NCBI RefSeq assembly: GCF_048771995.1
Contig: NC_133026.1
Span: 9,926,001 to 9,990,000, forward strand
Reading direction: 5' to 3'
Length of the DNA stretch: 64,000 nt
Source: Taeniopygia guttata
Taxonomy: Eukaryota; Chordata; Aves; Passeriformes; Estrildidae
In this document: positions 28,301 to 39,877 of the stretch, in pieces
Numbering within the stretch: position 1 is the stretch's first letter
How the letters are laid out: each line of letters begins with the position of its first letter
Made by a program: the position numbers and the translations under genes
The notes under the pieces: model-generated
What the model saw: the letters and a program-made list of their open reading frames with translations, nothing else
What the model was told of the DNA's origin: nothing
The model's database searches: none

Positions 28301-31300
28301 CCTTTCCAATACCAGTAAAAACCAAAGTCTTTGTTGTTATAACTGTATAATTAGACATTATCTCCTTTCTCTAGGTGTAGCAGTGGTACAGCAGCTCAGT
28401 GGGGACCCACAATACTAAAAACCTACAAAAACTTCATACAACTTCTTATGAGAAAGAAGACCTACCAGATTTCTTTACAATGGTACTCCAAAAAAGTTTA
28501 ATTGAAAAGGTCATGACACCAATTTAGATTTAGGCAGGCTTCTTCCTTTTTCTTAAGTAGATGAGAAAATAAAACAAGAGGAAAAAAACCTCCAAACTAG
28601 AGCAGAAACTTAAGCAAGTGTGTAGGACCCAAAATGGCACAGTAGACTTGTAATTAATGTCCTAGCATGCCACTACTTTTACTACAATCACATACAGTAT
28701 TTCAGTTTCTGTATAATACATACTTAGGATTACAAAAAATTGTCTAAATCTGTTTTCAGAATAAACTCTTTAAAAATGCTAAGATTTGTTCCTATTTTGG
28801 TCACCTGCTGGTTGTTGACAGACTGCACATAGATACAGCTCTTGGTACCAGGCCAAATTTACATTTAATTTGGAGAAAACAAATCCAGTGTGGCTTTTTA
28901 TCTGTATATTGAAGAAAACAGGAGCCAAAGTTTCACTAATCCAAAAACATGTTGAACATGATATGTTGGCATGTTATGAAAGTGGCACTAAGCAACAAGA
29001 ACCACTGCTAAAATGGAAAAATTAGATTAACTTTTTTAGCTGATCTGAGAAAGAGTAAAGTAAATTTGTTACCATAAGATTATTAAATTCCACTACCATT
29101 TTTAAAATAAAAGGCAACATGATACCTGTCCTTTAAAAACTTGAGTCTTGTTTTCCTACCTTTCCTCCTCTATGTAGTGATACTTAAACTGCCACTTTCC
29201 TTATACACGTTTGTGTCTAAATTACATTCATTCCAGTATAAAATATATCTGGTGCATAAAAATGCTGCAAAGAAAGAGAAAATGTCTTTCTCTGAAGACT
29301 TGCTCATGCCTTAAAATGTCTCTATTTAAAGACAACTTTGATCTCCAACTCTCTCATTGTAAACTCTTCTGCCTAGTTCTAAATTATTTGGAAAAGCACC
29401 CACCTCTGCTCCCTCCTACCTCATATAATCCATGACACCTTTCAAACACAGCAGCACAGTTATAACTACATGTTAACAAGTCTATGAGTACAGATCTTAC
29501 TTTTTTAAGACAGTAAATGTGGTATTTTTCAGTGCATATGTAATTCTGTGTTGACATTTTAAGTAACATAACTTGTATTCACATTGAATTAATTCATTTT
29601 ACATGCACAGTACAGAATATTCCTGATATAGAACCACCTGCTCATGGAAGAAGTAAATCTAATTTAGGAAACTAATAATTAACATTACAAACTCTAGTGT
29701 GGTAGCCCAACTGTACAGTTTTCAAACTGCAACTGAGCATATTGCCAGCAGAAAAACATTCTCTTGAAATGATAACTTTCTTAAAAATAAACAACTCAAT
29801 GCAGTATTACTAAATACTTAATATGAACCACTAAAGCAACAGACAATACCAAGGTGTGTGGGGAAAGGGAATCATACCTAACACACAAAACTAAAGCTCT
29901 TCTCCAATCAAGGGCACAGGAAGATACCACATGTCAAATAAATCTTTGAGATACCACATAATTTTAGTTGAAAAATGGTTTATTACACCTCAGTATCAGT
30001 CTCAAAACAGTACAAAGTTTCCTATATTTAAAACACAGCCTTGTCCTACTCAAGCAATTTAAAATTTATTTCCATAACGGAAACCAACAGAAAACACTTG
30101 AGTTTGGAGTTGACACTGACATGGATAAAGCTGGTCCCTACCAGCGATGTCAGGTTCCATCCAGTAGCTGTTATATCAAATATGACTGAAATTCACAAGC
30201 CTCCAGGAAAATACAAGTAATGCAGAAGGAAGAAAAACAGCAGTTTTTCAAGATGCATTATGGAAGCACCATAAGACTCATATAAACCTTAAGGACTATG
30301 GCAGCAGACATTGAAGACCATTTTTGATTTAAGCAGGTCTTTAGTTTTCAGAAGTCTTCTGATTTCCAAATTACATCTATTCTGGAAGCTACTTTTATTT
30401 GAAAGAAGGATGCTTCCAGAACATAGCAAATACATCAGCAGAAAGAAAAGAACCAAGACCTTTAAAATATAAGAATACGGATAAAGAAGGAAGAAAAAAT
30501 AACCAAAAAAATCTACAGTCAAAAAAAAATCTACATCTATTTGCCAACTGGTGTCTGAGAGGGTCACACTTTTGGGACACCCTGCATATTGATAATTGCT
30601 TTCTCACTATGCCATAGGATATATGCAGGTGCTTGCAGCCAGCACTTGACTTTTTTTTTGCCTCTGACTTCAATCAGAAGGCTTCTTTCCAAATCTTTAG
30701 TTATTTGGACAACTTCATGCAGAAATTAATTGCCATTTTATCAAAGGTAACTTAAAACTTACAGCACTAAGCTTGAATATCTACAGCTTAGTTACCAGCA
30801 GATTGTTACTATATACAAGCCTCTACTACAGATCTAGCTTCAATTAATTAATTTTAAATGCAGCATCAGAACATTTCCATTATTTTGCTGTGTGATTACA
30901 GGAAAAACCAAACACAACACACAGGTAATGTAAGAGCTATTATTTGAGACTCACATCTCTGCTTCAAGAGGCAAAAACATTTAATCTCTTCTGTACACTG
31001 CACTTATTTTTATCACAATCTTCCACCAGAACTTTGGCAAAAGATATGATGGAAGAGGAGTAAAAGATTCCAGTCTCACACCTACCCACTCTATTCTCTC
31101 TTGTAACTTCCTTAGTAGAGCTAGAACAGGTCACAGATATTGCAGTCTGATCACACGAAAGCAGCTATTTGGACTCCTATCATCTCCATACTGCTGGATG
31201 CACAGTCACCGCAAAGAGTCCCTAGGAGAGATGTGGGTGACTGTAGGTCAGGAGCAGAGAGTAGTCAATAAAGGAATCACATGGAAAGAATCAGCAGAAA

Positions 31301-32586
31301 CCCTCAGGACTTTGGGTATGGGCACTAAGAGCAGCAAGCTCTGCACAGAGCATCACGGGGCAGAGCAGGGCACAGGCAGGCCGGATTCACACTGGCACTG
31401 GCAGCTGCATCAAAAACATCATTAATCCTCCAAAGGAGAAATTACAAACAAAAGGTATTCAACTTTGAAGCTGGATTTAAGCCAAAACAAACAAAAAAGT
31501 AAGTAACGTTAGTTCTGAAGATCTTGTAGAAAGCCTAGAACTTTCAAAGAAAGATTTGGAGAAAGCCTTTAAAAAAACCCCACCATATCAATGCACAAAT
31601 AAAGCCACCACGGCCCCTTGTACCTTAGTCCTCATGTCACAGCCCTGAAACCACTCAGAAACACCACCTCACTTCTGGTTCATCCCCGTTTGGCAACACT
31701 TTACTGAGAGATCGAACAGCATTAAGCGCCCGATTCTATTTCCCGCTCGTCCCAACTTCGTAAGGAACGGCCCAAGCCGCGACATCCGCGTTCTGCAGAG
31801 ACCGCGCTCGAACCAAGCCGTGCGCGCCACTGGCACCTGAGGGGAAGGAAACCCAAACCCTGCGGTAAAGTTTCTTTCTGCCAGCAGAACCCCGGCCACG
31901 GCAGGCTCAGGCTGTCACCGCCGCCAGCGCCGCGGGCGCACCGGAGCGGGCGGCGGGGACACGGCCAGGCCATCCCGGCGGAAGGAGAAGGGCAGGGAAG
32001 GGACACGCTGCCCGCCCGCCGCCGCACCGGCTCGGAAGGGGCTGGCGAACCGGGACAAGCAGCGAGGGGCGCGGGAGATGCGCTGCCCTCACCCTCCCGC
32101 CAGGCCGGCTCCGGGGCTCCGGCCTGTGGCGCAGCCCGCGGGCGTCCCTCGGGTCCCGGGGAGGTAACATAACAGGCCCGGCCCGCCGGGTGCGGGTGCT
32201 CGTGGCAGCGCCGACGGGTGTTGGCCACTCACCCACGCAGGCAGATCCGCGGAGGAGACGCTGAGCCGCACCGCCTCCTCCTCGTCCTCCAGGAAGGCGA
32301 GCGCCCGGCCCAGGCGGGAGCTCTTGCCGCCGCGGTGCCTGCGGATCCAGAAGAGCCCGCACAGGGCGATAAGCACCCAGCTGAAGCTCAGCCCCAGGTA
32401 GCCCAGCACATACACGGGGAAGATCAGCACGAAGCTCCTCGCAAACTGCGACACCAATCCCGTCACGTCCACGCTCAGCAGCGGTGAAGGCGACTCCGGC
32501 GCGGGGTCCGCAGCCGCCGCGTTCTCGGCGGCGGGATCCGCGGCGGACCCCGCGCCGGGGGGCTGCTTAGCGGCTGCCCCGCTCAT
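1230..32586 (-). CDS. ESYT2: Extended synaptotagmin 2, 5' part (coding exons 1-4 of a longer gene)
   Basis: The family tethers the ER to the plasma membrane and moves glycerolipids between them through an SMP domain; C2 domains bind phosphoinositides and calcium. Four minus-strand exons are visible: 32233-32586, 3787-3828, 3062-3196 and 1230-1306. They splice with GT/AG junctions into 202 complete codons plus two bases. Residues about 40-85 form the hydrophobic ER hairpin, followed by a basic stretch (RRHRGGK). From about residue 119 the sequence follows human ESYT2 closely ([14 protein letters not shown], then [20 protein letters not shown]), which is the start of the SMP domain. The rest of SMP and all C2 domains are outside the window. 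The alanine/proline-rich first 38 residues are not recognisable against the mammalian N-terminus. Adjacent DYNC2I1 supports ESYT2 over ESYT1 or ESYT3. The identification is firm; the exact start codon is less certain. Confidence 0.95.
1307..3061 (-). other. ESYT2: ESYT2 intron 3
   Basis: This is AT-rich intron of about 1.75 kb, bounded by GTCAGTG donor and AG acceptor read on the minus strand. I see no exon, RNA gene or clear interspersed repeat in it. Confidence 0.85.
3062..3196 (-). CDS. ESYT2: ESYT2 coding exon 3 (start of SMP domain)
   Basis: The exon has 45 codons, starting [17 protein letters not shown] and ending [11 protein letters not shown]. The donor is GTCAGTG and it is phase 0 at both ends. 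The sequence closely follows the N-terminal helix and first strand of the ESYT2 SMP (TULIP-type) domain, which forms a lipid-carrying tube. Changes from human are conservative (Q for H, N for T, I for V). Confidence 0.95.
3197..3786 (-). other. ESYT2: ESYT2 intron 2
   Basis: This is a 590-base AT-rich intron between the 42-base exon 2 and exon 3. Nothing else is recognised in it. Confidence 0.88.
3787..3828 (-). CDS. ESYT2: ESYT2 coding exon 2 (micro-exon)
   Basis: The exon is only 42 bases, encoding [14 protein letters not shown], which is the same as the human peptide. Acceptor AG lies at 3829-3830 on the plus strand as CT, and donor GTAAGG at 3781-3786. It is phase 0 on both sides and joins the membrane hairpin to the SMP domain. 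It is too short to stand out as an open frame. Confidence 0.95.
5745..7215 (+). mobile_element. CR1 LINE, 5'-truncated, plus orientation
   Basis: This is a roughly 1.5 kb remnant of a CR1 (chicken repeat 1) non-LTR retrotransposon. Broken reverse-transcriptase frames are visible: [16 protein letters not shown] near 5790, then [19 protein letters not shown] near 6360. The untranslated tail reads TGGACTTGATGATCTCAGAG and ends in the CR1 repeat AATTCTATGATTCTA. The reading frame shifts several times and has stops, so it is dead. It lies antisense to ESYT2 within intron 1. The 5' boundary is approximate. Confidence 0.92.
9850..9950 (+). mobile_element. CR1 3' tail remnant
   Basis: GGGCCAGGAGTTGGACTCAA is followed by a diverged ATCTTGACGAGTCACTTCCA and an eroded terminal repeat, which matches the CR1 3' untranslated tail. 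TTCTGTGATTCTTACAG just before it resembles another CR1 terminal repeat. The edges are approximate. Confidence 0.7.
12460..12518. repeat. TA-rich simple repeat
   Basis: The stretch is an imperfect (TA)n tract, interrupted by short non-TA steps, inside ESYT2 intron 1. It is a likely length-polymorphic microsatellite. Confidence 0.85.
16777..16794. repeat. Poly-A run
   Basis: This is a run of about 18 A residues in ESYT2 intron 1. No recognisable retrotransposon body precedes it, so it is treated as a simple repeat. Confidence 0.8.
19712..20204 (+). mobile_element. Solo LTR of an endogenous retrovirus, plus orientation
   Basis: The sequence starts TGTGACAAGGTTTTCAGAGC and ends TAGTGCGACA, so it has the TG...CA ends of an LTR. 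A polyadenylation signal (AATAAA near 20145) lies about 60 bases from the 3' end. The 3' 315 bases recur in reverse orientation at 42995-43316, and both copies end at the same ACA, which fixes the 3' boundary. The 5' portion (CCAAGATGGACCTGCTGCTG) resembles songbird ERVL-like LTRs as I recall them. No internal retroviral region adjoins it, and I could not see a target-site duplication. It is antisense to ESYT2. Confidence 0.8.
24190..24262 (-). mobile_element. Old CR1 3' tail remnant, minus orientation
   Basis: ATGATAGAATAATTCGGGTA followed by AGAGACTTCTGGAGTTGATCC is a diverged version of the reverse complement of the CR1 tail. It is short and old, and only the tail is recognisable. Confidence 0.6.
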
Positions 32587-33110
32587 GCTACCGCAGCGGC
32601 GGCTCCTACTGCTGCTGCCGCTCCTCCTCCCGGGGCGCTGGCTGCGAGCGGGCAGGGGGCAGGGCGGCGGCGGCGGCGCCTCCTCGCATCCCGCGCCCGG
32701 CCCCGCTCACCGCGCTCCGGCACCACCCGCCGCCGCTTCCGGGCTCGGCCGGCCCAGCTCCGACCGCCGCTGCCGCCGGGAGGAGGCGGCTCGGCCCCGA
32801 CCGCCGCTATTGGCGCCCGGCCGCCGCACGAACGCCTCTCTGCTCGCCGCCTCCCCCGCCCCGGGCAGCCTCTTCCCCTCCCCTCTGCCGCTCATCCCTC
32901 CCTCGCAGGCCTGCCCGGGGAGCGCGGGTTCGCGCTGTCGCTCGGGGCCAGGGCCATCGCCCGCGGCCTCCGGGAGCCAGGGAAAAGCAGCGCGGCTCCG
33001 GGGCCACCGCCAGGAAAGGGCTCTCGGTGGGTGGCAGGAGCAGGACGAGCGTGCCGAGGAGTGTGTGCGCTTCCTCATGGGCAAACCACAGCGTCTGCCC
33101 TTCTCTTCAG
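31720..33110. promoter_or_regulatory. ESYT2: CpG island over the ESYT2 start
   Basis: GC content rises sharply, with dense CG dinucleotides, across ESYT2 exon 1 and several hundred bases on each side. This is the usual promoter type of a broadly expressed vertebrate gene. No TATA box was identified, and the transcription start cannot be fixed from sequence. Edges are by eye. Confidence 0.85.
32233..32586 (-). CDS. ESYT2: ESYT2 coding exon 1 (ER membrane hairpin)
   Basis: The exon has 118 codons ending in DLPAW, with donor GTGAGT, phase 0. It encodes an Ala/Pro-rich leader (residues 1-38), then [12 protein letters not shown] and a long hydrophobic segment containing [13 protein letters not shown], a basic stop-transfer stretch and the motif [10 protein letters not shown]. 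The last part matches the LEDEE-VVRL segment known in ESYT2. The first ATG of the frame is used as the start. No in-frame stop is visible in the roughly 40 bases just upstream, so a longer protein is not excluded. The exon lies inside a CpG island. Confidence 0.93.
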
Positions 33111-33604
33111 TCCCTCACGCGGCTGGGCAGTTTCTACCTGCTACGCCCTTCGATAACAACCTTCGTGTCTCGCTTTATTCCCTGTTGATGGGTCTTATTA
33201 AAGGAGAGGCTGATCAACGCCTCAGAACAGCCAGACGCTGGTCACTCCGCGCCTTAGCTACAACAGGTGTTTCCTGAAGTTTTGCTCGCACATCCTCACA
33301 TAAAGCTGCCTCCTCTGTCATCTTGTTAACGCACACGAGGGTGGCACCCACTGCCTTGGGATTTGTTAAATCGAAAAAGCTGATTTTACAACAGGCTTGT
33401 GTCGTGTATCCCTTTAACACCTGGTTTTCGCATCATTCCTCCTATCATTTCTTTACCTTTTCAAACAACTTTGATGCAGCCACGAGTTTCATAAGAGGCA
33501 GCTGTTGCTTTTCCTTAGCTATCAGGTCCTAATCAATTTGCTGGTACACACGGATTAAACTCGGCATTTACCAGGAGTTTGTGTGGGTTTTTTATTTGTT
33601 TTGT

Positions 33605-33652
33605 GTGGTTTTTGTTGTTGTTGTTGTTGGGTTTTTTTGGGGGGGGGGGGGA
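33605..33652. repeat. Low-complexity (GTT)n, poly-T, poly-G tract
   Basis: A run of GTT repeats is followed by seven T and then about thirteen G (33639-33651). This is simple-sequence DNA about 1 kb upstream of ESYT2, and it is prone to sequencing and length errors. Confidence 0.9.
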
Positions 33653-36600
33653 GTTTGGCTTTAAATAGCTAACCTTTCACTTAGTGGGAATAAGGATCCT
33701 TTCTCCTCTCTTCAAATGCCAATTTTCAGAAAATGTGTAGGACTTTGAGACTTCATATTTGCAGGCGGTAAAGAGGGGAGAATTGCGTTAGCCAATAGAC
33801 TGAAAAGTTATGAAAACACACACAAGTGGACAAACAGGAAAGCTATAAAGCTTCATTTGCTTAGGAAGTGAAAGTAACCTCATCTCAATTATCCAGAGAA
33901 AGTCCAAAAGGCAATGGCATCAAAGGAAAAGTTGTTTGCTTAGTGTGGCACAGCAGAATTGGAAAAAGAATCCATGTTTTGACAACTGAATGTGGTATTC
34001 TGTTTTCTCATCTTTCCAAAATCCCTTCATGCCCACCATCAGACTCAATGGACCGCTCTAAGTTAAATTCTGGGCATAGACTCCTGCTTTTCTTTACTTC
34101 CTCTTTACCACTGGCACTGTATGTTCCACATCTATGTATTTAGATTACTCAGGATGAATATTCAGAACAACCAAATGATACAAAAAGATGTAAAAAAATC
34201 AGTGATTTACAACTAGGCGGTAATCCAAGTTTTGAAATTATAATTTGCCTTGGGTCTTCTGGAAAACTCAAAACACCTACGGGCTGTGACTGTGAAGGAA
34301 CTGAATGAAGAGCACCATAAGACCCTAGGAAAGCTTGTGACTTTAAATTGAGGGTGTCAAGTATGATGCTGTGAACCCTTTGGACACCAATTAACTTAAC
34401 CAGAGTAAATCTGAGGGGTTTTTTGCATTTATTGAATTCCTCTTCCAGTTACTCTGATTATAATGTGACATTAATGTCACTCACTCCTGAGTTTCAGTAA
34501 CACTTAGTACAAATGACTACATTGTATGCTAGCTCCCTCCATTACAACCAACACTATTAATACTCTCATTTTTTTCAAGTCTTTTGTTCTCAGTCTTGGA
34601 GTCCATTGTCCATTTTATTTCCCTATCCGGCCTCACAGTGTCTGAGTCAGAATACAACTGTACCACAAATTAAAATGAAAATTCAAAATGAGGGGAAAAA
34701 AGTGATAGAATTAATGTGATATTTGGCAAGTAGCACTTTACCATAAGGTACATATTATTCTGCTCTCATGTATGTCCAGCATGTATTTTGAAAATGAGCT
34801 GAATATAGAATTTAGAAGTTCCCCATACGGTCAAATGGAGAAACACAACAGGAAATAAAAATTAATCTTGTAGTAGCATTTAAGATGACAAACGTAATAT
34901 AATTGTAGACCAGGCAGCCTAGTACTGATCCTGCAAAGAGTAATTCATTAATCAATGTGGAAGTTTGATTAATTAGAACTAAAAGTGCTTGATTATGTGC
35001 CAATCAAATAGGAAAAGAGAAGTAAGATCTTGTAGCATGAATTTGATAGCGTTTATCTGTAATATCAAGAGGAAGTTCTGATAAATAGTAAGATTTCTAA
35101 GAAGAAGACTTTTAAGAACTTTTGTAGATAACTGACTTGGCCCCACACAATATTTTGATGAAGAAACTGAGTGGTATGAAATTAGCATAGCCATTGTTGT
35201 AATAGAGACAAAGGAATATTGTTAAAATCAAGATATAAAGTCTGCTGCTAGGGGATAAATTAGGGTTAGTTACTCCATTATAAAATTTTAAATAAAATGT
35301 TCAAGACAAAGACTAGTTATTTGTTTATTCTAATCTTTTGGTGCAGATAAAGGGTTTAATAATTTGCTCAAGACTCTTGGAAATGTAAATTCACATATTT
35401 CCTGATCCTATATTTTAATATTTAAAAATGTGAAAATTAAAAAAAAAAAGTAATATTTAAAAATATGTAGTTTAAAAAGGTAGTCCTTTGTGCATCAGGA
35501 ACTCCTGAAGATAATTATTCATGGCCCAGAGATTGCTCTGGCTTCTTCTTAAGCGTCTTCTAATCAATTGTATCAGTTACACAGCTGAGTATATTTATTT
35601 CATTTAGATAACATTTATTCTTTCCACATCCTGCCTTTTTGAAGCCAGTTGTATTATTAGAATTTTAATTAATACTTTTTGTTAACAACATCCCCTTATA
35701 CCCATTCTTAGCCATATGTGTTTGCTTCTCCTTTTTGCTCTTTCAAATGCTATATCTTTCATTGCGAAGTAGTGTCATCCTATATTTATCTTTACATTGC
35801 ATCACCATCAGACTGCCATGATGATTTGTTTTCCAGTAAATACCAGTACTACTCTCCCAAATAACTTCCTGAAAGATCTTGTTTATACATAATTTTTGAC
35901 CATGAGAAAAATTGGGAAAATTCAGTTTATGTGGTAAAAAAAAAAAAAAGTTCCCAACTTCTTTGGAGTTCACACAAGAAAACATGTTTTGGAAGCAATT
36001 TTAATTGTTACTTCATGACCATTTTCAGTAACAGGTTATTTCCCTGAAAGACAATATGTGGTATTACAACTAATTTTACCCGACAATGTTATTTTAGTCC
36101 AAAAGTCTCTAGACTTTTTTTGCCATTGAAGAGAACTCTTTATGGAATAGAAATCTGAGAATTTTTGCTGAGGAACATCATCCTTAAAAAAAATTGAATT
36201 ATTAATGAATATAATTTACATGAAATTTTATCCTAGTAGATTCTCATGATGGAATACTCTCTACTTCTGTGCTTGATTTTATGCACCTCTCTCAACCTGC
36301 TCTAGGTTATCTAGCATAGACCACAAATATTTTTTGCCTGCTTTGAATTATCTAATATACAGCACAAAGAAGAGCCAGAAGACTCTAACATACCTGAGCT
36401 TCTGTTGTTTGGAGAAAAACTATGTATGTTTGATCCTGCTATCAGCCAAGCTGGCTTGAGTTTCACTGAATGCATAAATTGTACTCTCATGACAAGATCC
36501 TCAAATATTTATTGTTCCTGAAGACAGAAATACTTCCCACTAAGATGTGTTTCTTTACAAGTTTTCACAATAAGTATAGTCTCCTTTTTCCCCCTCATTG

Positions 36601-38072
36601 GATTCTTACAAGTTCAAAACAAAATACAAGAACTTTACTGCAGAGATCCACATTTTTCCTGTTTCTATTTATGAACCTGAAGGACTAACAAAAGCATTTT
36701 GATACTTTGCAGATCATTTATGCACGTCTGCTGATAGAAATATTTAAATTTTCTTCTCAACTTCAAAAGGCCTCAGGAAAAAGTGGTTAAAAGGGGTGGG
36801 GGGGAATCCTACAAAGCCTAGATCCTAAAAAGTTCATTTCTTCACACAAAAAATATATTTTTTTTAAAGTGTTGGGTTTTTTTCCCCTAATAATAGAAGA
36901 GTCTTGATTTTTAAGCCTGGTATAAAGTTGTTGTGTTGTCCTGTTGTCCCTCTGCGAGGTAATATTTCCAGTAACTTTTTGGTCTAATACCGTGATGTGT
37001 CATTCCATGGAGGTGAAGAAAAATACAATGTTGCTTCACAGGCTTAGAGGAAGGTTGGAAGATAAAAACAGACAAACAAACAAAGTTACTTACTAGAGAA
37101 TATAAAAAACTGTGCTATTTTATCCTCCTGTTTTTCAGATAATTGCAAGTGGAGAAGGAGATATATGAACCAAGCCAGACAAGAGAAAAACCTGCAAATG
37201 CTAAAATTGTAATAAAAATCTCAGGGCTACCAGACAAAGCATTTACAACACTTTTCTTGGAAAGAAAATCTAGGGCATCCTTTTATGCTGGTTTTACAAA
37301 ACAGATATGTGTCATTTTATTGCCTGTATTCATTTGAGTCTAACACACATTTGTAAAAGCAGTCAGACCACTGATGTATTCATTTTCTCCACTGCATTGG
37401 TGACACACTGTATTTTATTTTAATACATGATGAATATATTTAGGCAGGCACAAATTTTAGTATTGTTATTCCAAAGCTGCTATTCTACCTTGTATTCTCA
37501 TGCAGCAGTTAAACTTCAGTTTGATCCCTAGATTTAAAAGTTTGAAAACTTTGAAAAGTTCTTTCCAAACCCTTTAGTGGCACTTTCTCACATCTATATT
37601 TTTTATCATCTTAGAGATGCCTGACTAGTATACTATCATAGCGCTAAGAAGAAAAACTATTAGCAGCCAAACTTGGTATTTTAAACTGGTATTTTTAACT
37701 GGGTTTTTTTGTGGTTTTGTTTTTGGTTTTTTTTTTCAGTAAATACATACAGATGCCTGTTCTAAGGAGTAGACAAGATAAACAGAACTTGAAAAAAAAC
37801 TGTGTCTTCTATCCAGTTTTTGGCATTGCTGCCATATTTGCTTATTTAGTTACAGGTATTTGCTATATTGTTGTTAAAAATAAAATCCAGTTAAAAGGTT
37901 ATTTTGTCCTTCAGTCTCTATACATAGAACAGCATTTCTGTAGAGATCCCTTCCTAAGCAGATGCTTAGTTCCATGTGTTTATACACTGTCACCACTGTG
38001 GCTAAAGAGCTCTTTGAGCTAATCCAAGACGGCTTTTATGCACATTTTTATTTGTTCGGGGAAGAAAATATA

Positions 38073-38810
38073 AAATCATAGAATTATAGGAAAGTTTGGG
38101 TTGGAAGGGACCTTTAAGATCATCTAGTTCCAACTCTCTTGCCATGGGCAGGGACATCTTCCCCTAGTCCAGGTGACTCAGAGCTCCATCCAATCTGGCC
38201 TTGAACACTGCCAGGGATGGGGCATCCACAGCTTCTCTGGACAACCTGTTCCTGTGACTCACCACCCTCACTGTAAAGAATTTTTTCCCAATATCTAATC
38301 TAAACTTACTTTCTTTTAGTTTGCATGCTTTGTCCTGGCACCACATGACCTTGTAAAAAGTCTCTCTCCAGCTTTCTTGCAGCCTCCCCTCAGGTATTGG
38401 AAGGCCACATTAAGGTCACCCCAAAGCCTTCTCTTCTCCAGGATGAACAATCCCAATTTTCTCAGCCTTCCCTTGTAGGAGAGGTGCTCCATCCCTCTGA
38501 TCATCTTGGTGGCCTCCTTTGAACTTGCTACAAGAGATCCATGTCTTTCTCCTGGGCACCCCAGAGTTGGATGCAATATTCCAGGTGGGGTGTCACTAGA
38601 GAGGAGCTGAGGGACAGAATCCCCTCCCTGCCCTGCTGCCCACGGGGTTTGGATGCAGCCCAGGACACGTTTGGGTCTCTGGGCTGGGAGTGTCATGGCT
38701 GGGTCATGTCCAGCCTCTCCCCCACCAGCACCCCCAAATCCTTCTGGGCAGGGCTGCTCTCAGTCTGCCTGGATTGAAATCGAGGGTTTCCCCAAATCAG
38801 GTGCTTATAG
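38073..38810 (-). mobile_element. CR1 LINE, 5'-truncated, minus orientation
   Basis: On the plus strand it begins with the reverse-complement CR1 tail (ATCATAGAATTATAGGAAAG, then GGGACCTTTAAGATCATCTA). It continues through GGGCATCCACAGCTTCTCTGG and CTGTAAAGAATTTTTTCCCA to CTTCTGGGCAGGGCTGCTCTC near 38760. On the minus strand this reads as the C-terminal part of CR1 ORF2 (for example YKGRLRKLGLFILEKRRLWG), broken by stops. It lies intergenic, about 2 kb upstream of DYNC2I1. Confidence 0.93.
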
Positions 38811-38949
38811 ATTATAATTGTTCTGCCAAAGCCACATAAGTAATCCATTAGAAGGCTTATAAATATTTTAGTATCCATAGATGTTTATACTTAGTGGATA
38901 CAATTTAGCCCTTAAAAGTAATACTTACATTTAATGGTGTGTTTAGGCT

Positions 38950-39000
38950 TTTTTTTTTTTTTTTGGTTGAGTTTTTTGTGGGTTTTTTGTTTTGTTTTGT
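38950..39000. repeat. T-rich low-complexity tract
   Basis: T and TG runs (a stretch of about 16 T, then GTTTTGTTTTGTT) follow the CR1 at 38.07-38.81 kb. This is simple sequence with no other signal. Confidence 0.75.
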
Positions 39001-39877
39001 TCAAGAAAATATCAAGATGATGTTTTTTTGTTCATAATTGCATGCTTGATTTACTTTTCCGCTACATGAGAAAGGAAAATGTTTCACAGTTTGGACAAGG
39101 GAAAACTTTTACAGCATTCTTAATTTATTCTGGAAATATGAATGCGAGGCAAGGTATCACGGGTTTGTACGTACTTGTCAACTAAGGCCAAGTATGAGGG
39201 GTTAAATTTTTTTTTTTTTCTTAAGCAGCCACAAACTCCCATTGAACTATGGCAAGAATGTTTCTAAAATGCAAAAATGCCTCTTCCCTTGCTTCCCTCC
39301 TTCCCGCCCCCCCAGTCAGTTTTCTACAAACATCAATATTAGCAGTAGCAGTTACATATTAACTGTTTTTTTTTCTACACTCTGAAAATAGGGAACAAAG
39401 TTAAAAGAACCCAGAGGAATTTTCACTTGGTCTTTTAAATTGCACGTGTTAATGGGTTGTAAATATTTGCTGTGAAATGGCACACACCTTTCCTGCAGGC
39501 AACCATCGAGCTCATTCCAGGTGTGTTTGGTGAGCTGCCACTTGTGCTTTGTTGCAGAAATCGGCTCTGGTACTTGTCACTGGGGGAAGATTATTAGCAT
39601 TTAAATTTATTTATACAACTGTTCTTCATACCTACCTCTACCCAGCATCTGGATAAGTGGCAGATTAAGCATAGCACCCTTTTACAGTTTTTTTGCCCTG
39701 CAGTAATTGTGCACAACTTTATTAAAAGTGAGTCAGCCACGATGAGGGATGGTTTCACGATCCTAGAATAAGTCAGAGCTGCAAAGGAGAACAGTGCTTG
39801 AGGGCTGGAGGGATGTGTCCCCCATCCCCAACTCACAGGGTCTGAGCCCTGACCTGCGGAACCGAGCTGGGCACCGG

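Larger units (their letters stand above)
3829..32232 (-). other. ESYT2: ESYT2 intron 1 (about 28 kb)
   Basis: This large first intron runs from donor GTGAGT at 32227-32232 to the acceptor before exon 2. It is AT-rich except for its GC-rich first 500 bases, which belong to the CpG island. It holds a 1.5 kb CR1 element (5745-7215), a CR1 tail (about 9850-9950), a TA-rich tract (about 12460-12518), a poly-A run (about 16777-16794), a solo LTR (19712-20204) and an old CR1 tail (about 24190-24262). The open frames within it have no recognisable domains. Unmarked stretches hold nothing I can name. Confidence 0.85.

Noticed and set aside
32585..33277. A 230-codon plus-strand open frame antisense to the ESYT2 start, with a leucine-rich signal-like beginning
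   Set aside because: It lies in a CpG island, where stop codons are scarce on all frames. Its start is the antisense of the ESYT2 start codon region and it has no recognisable domain.
33639..33651. A G-run considered as a G-quadruplex
   Set aside because: It is one uninterrupted run of about 13 G next to poly-T. Simple-sequence slippage explains it, and there are not four spaced G tracts.
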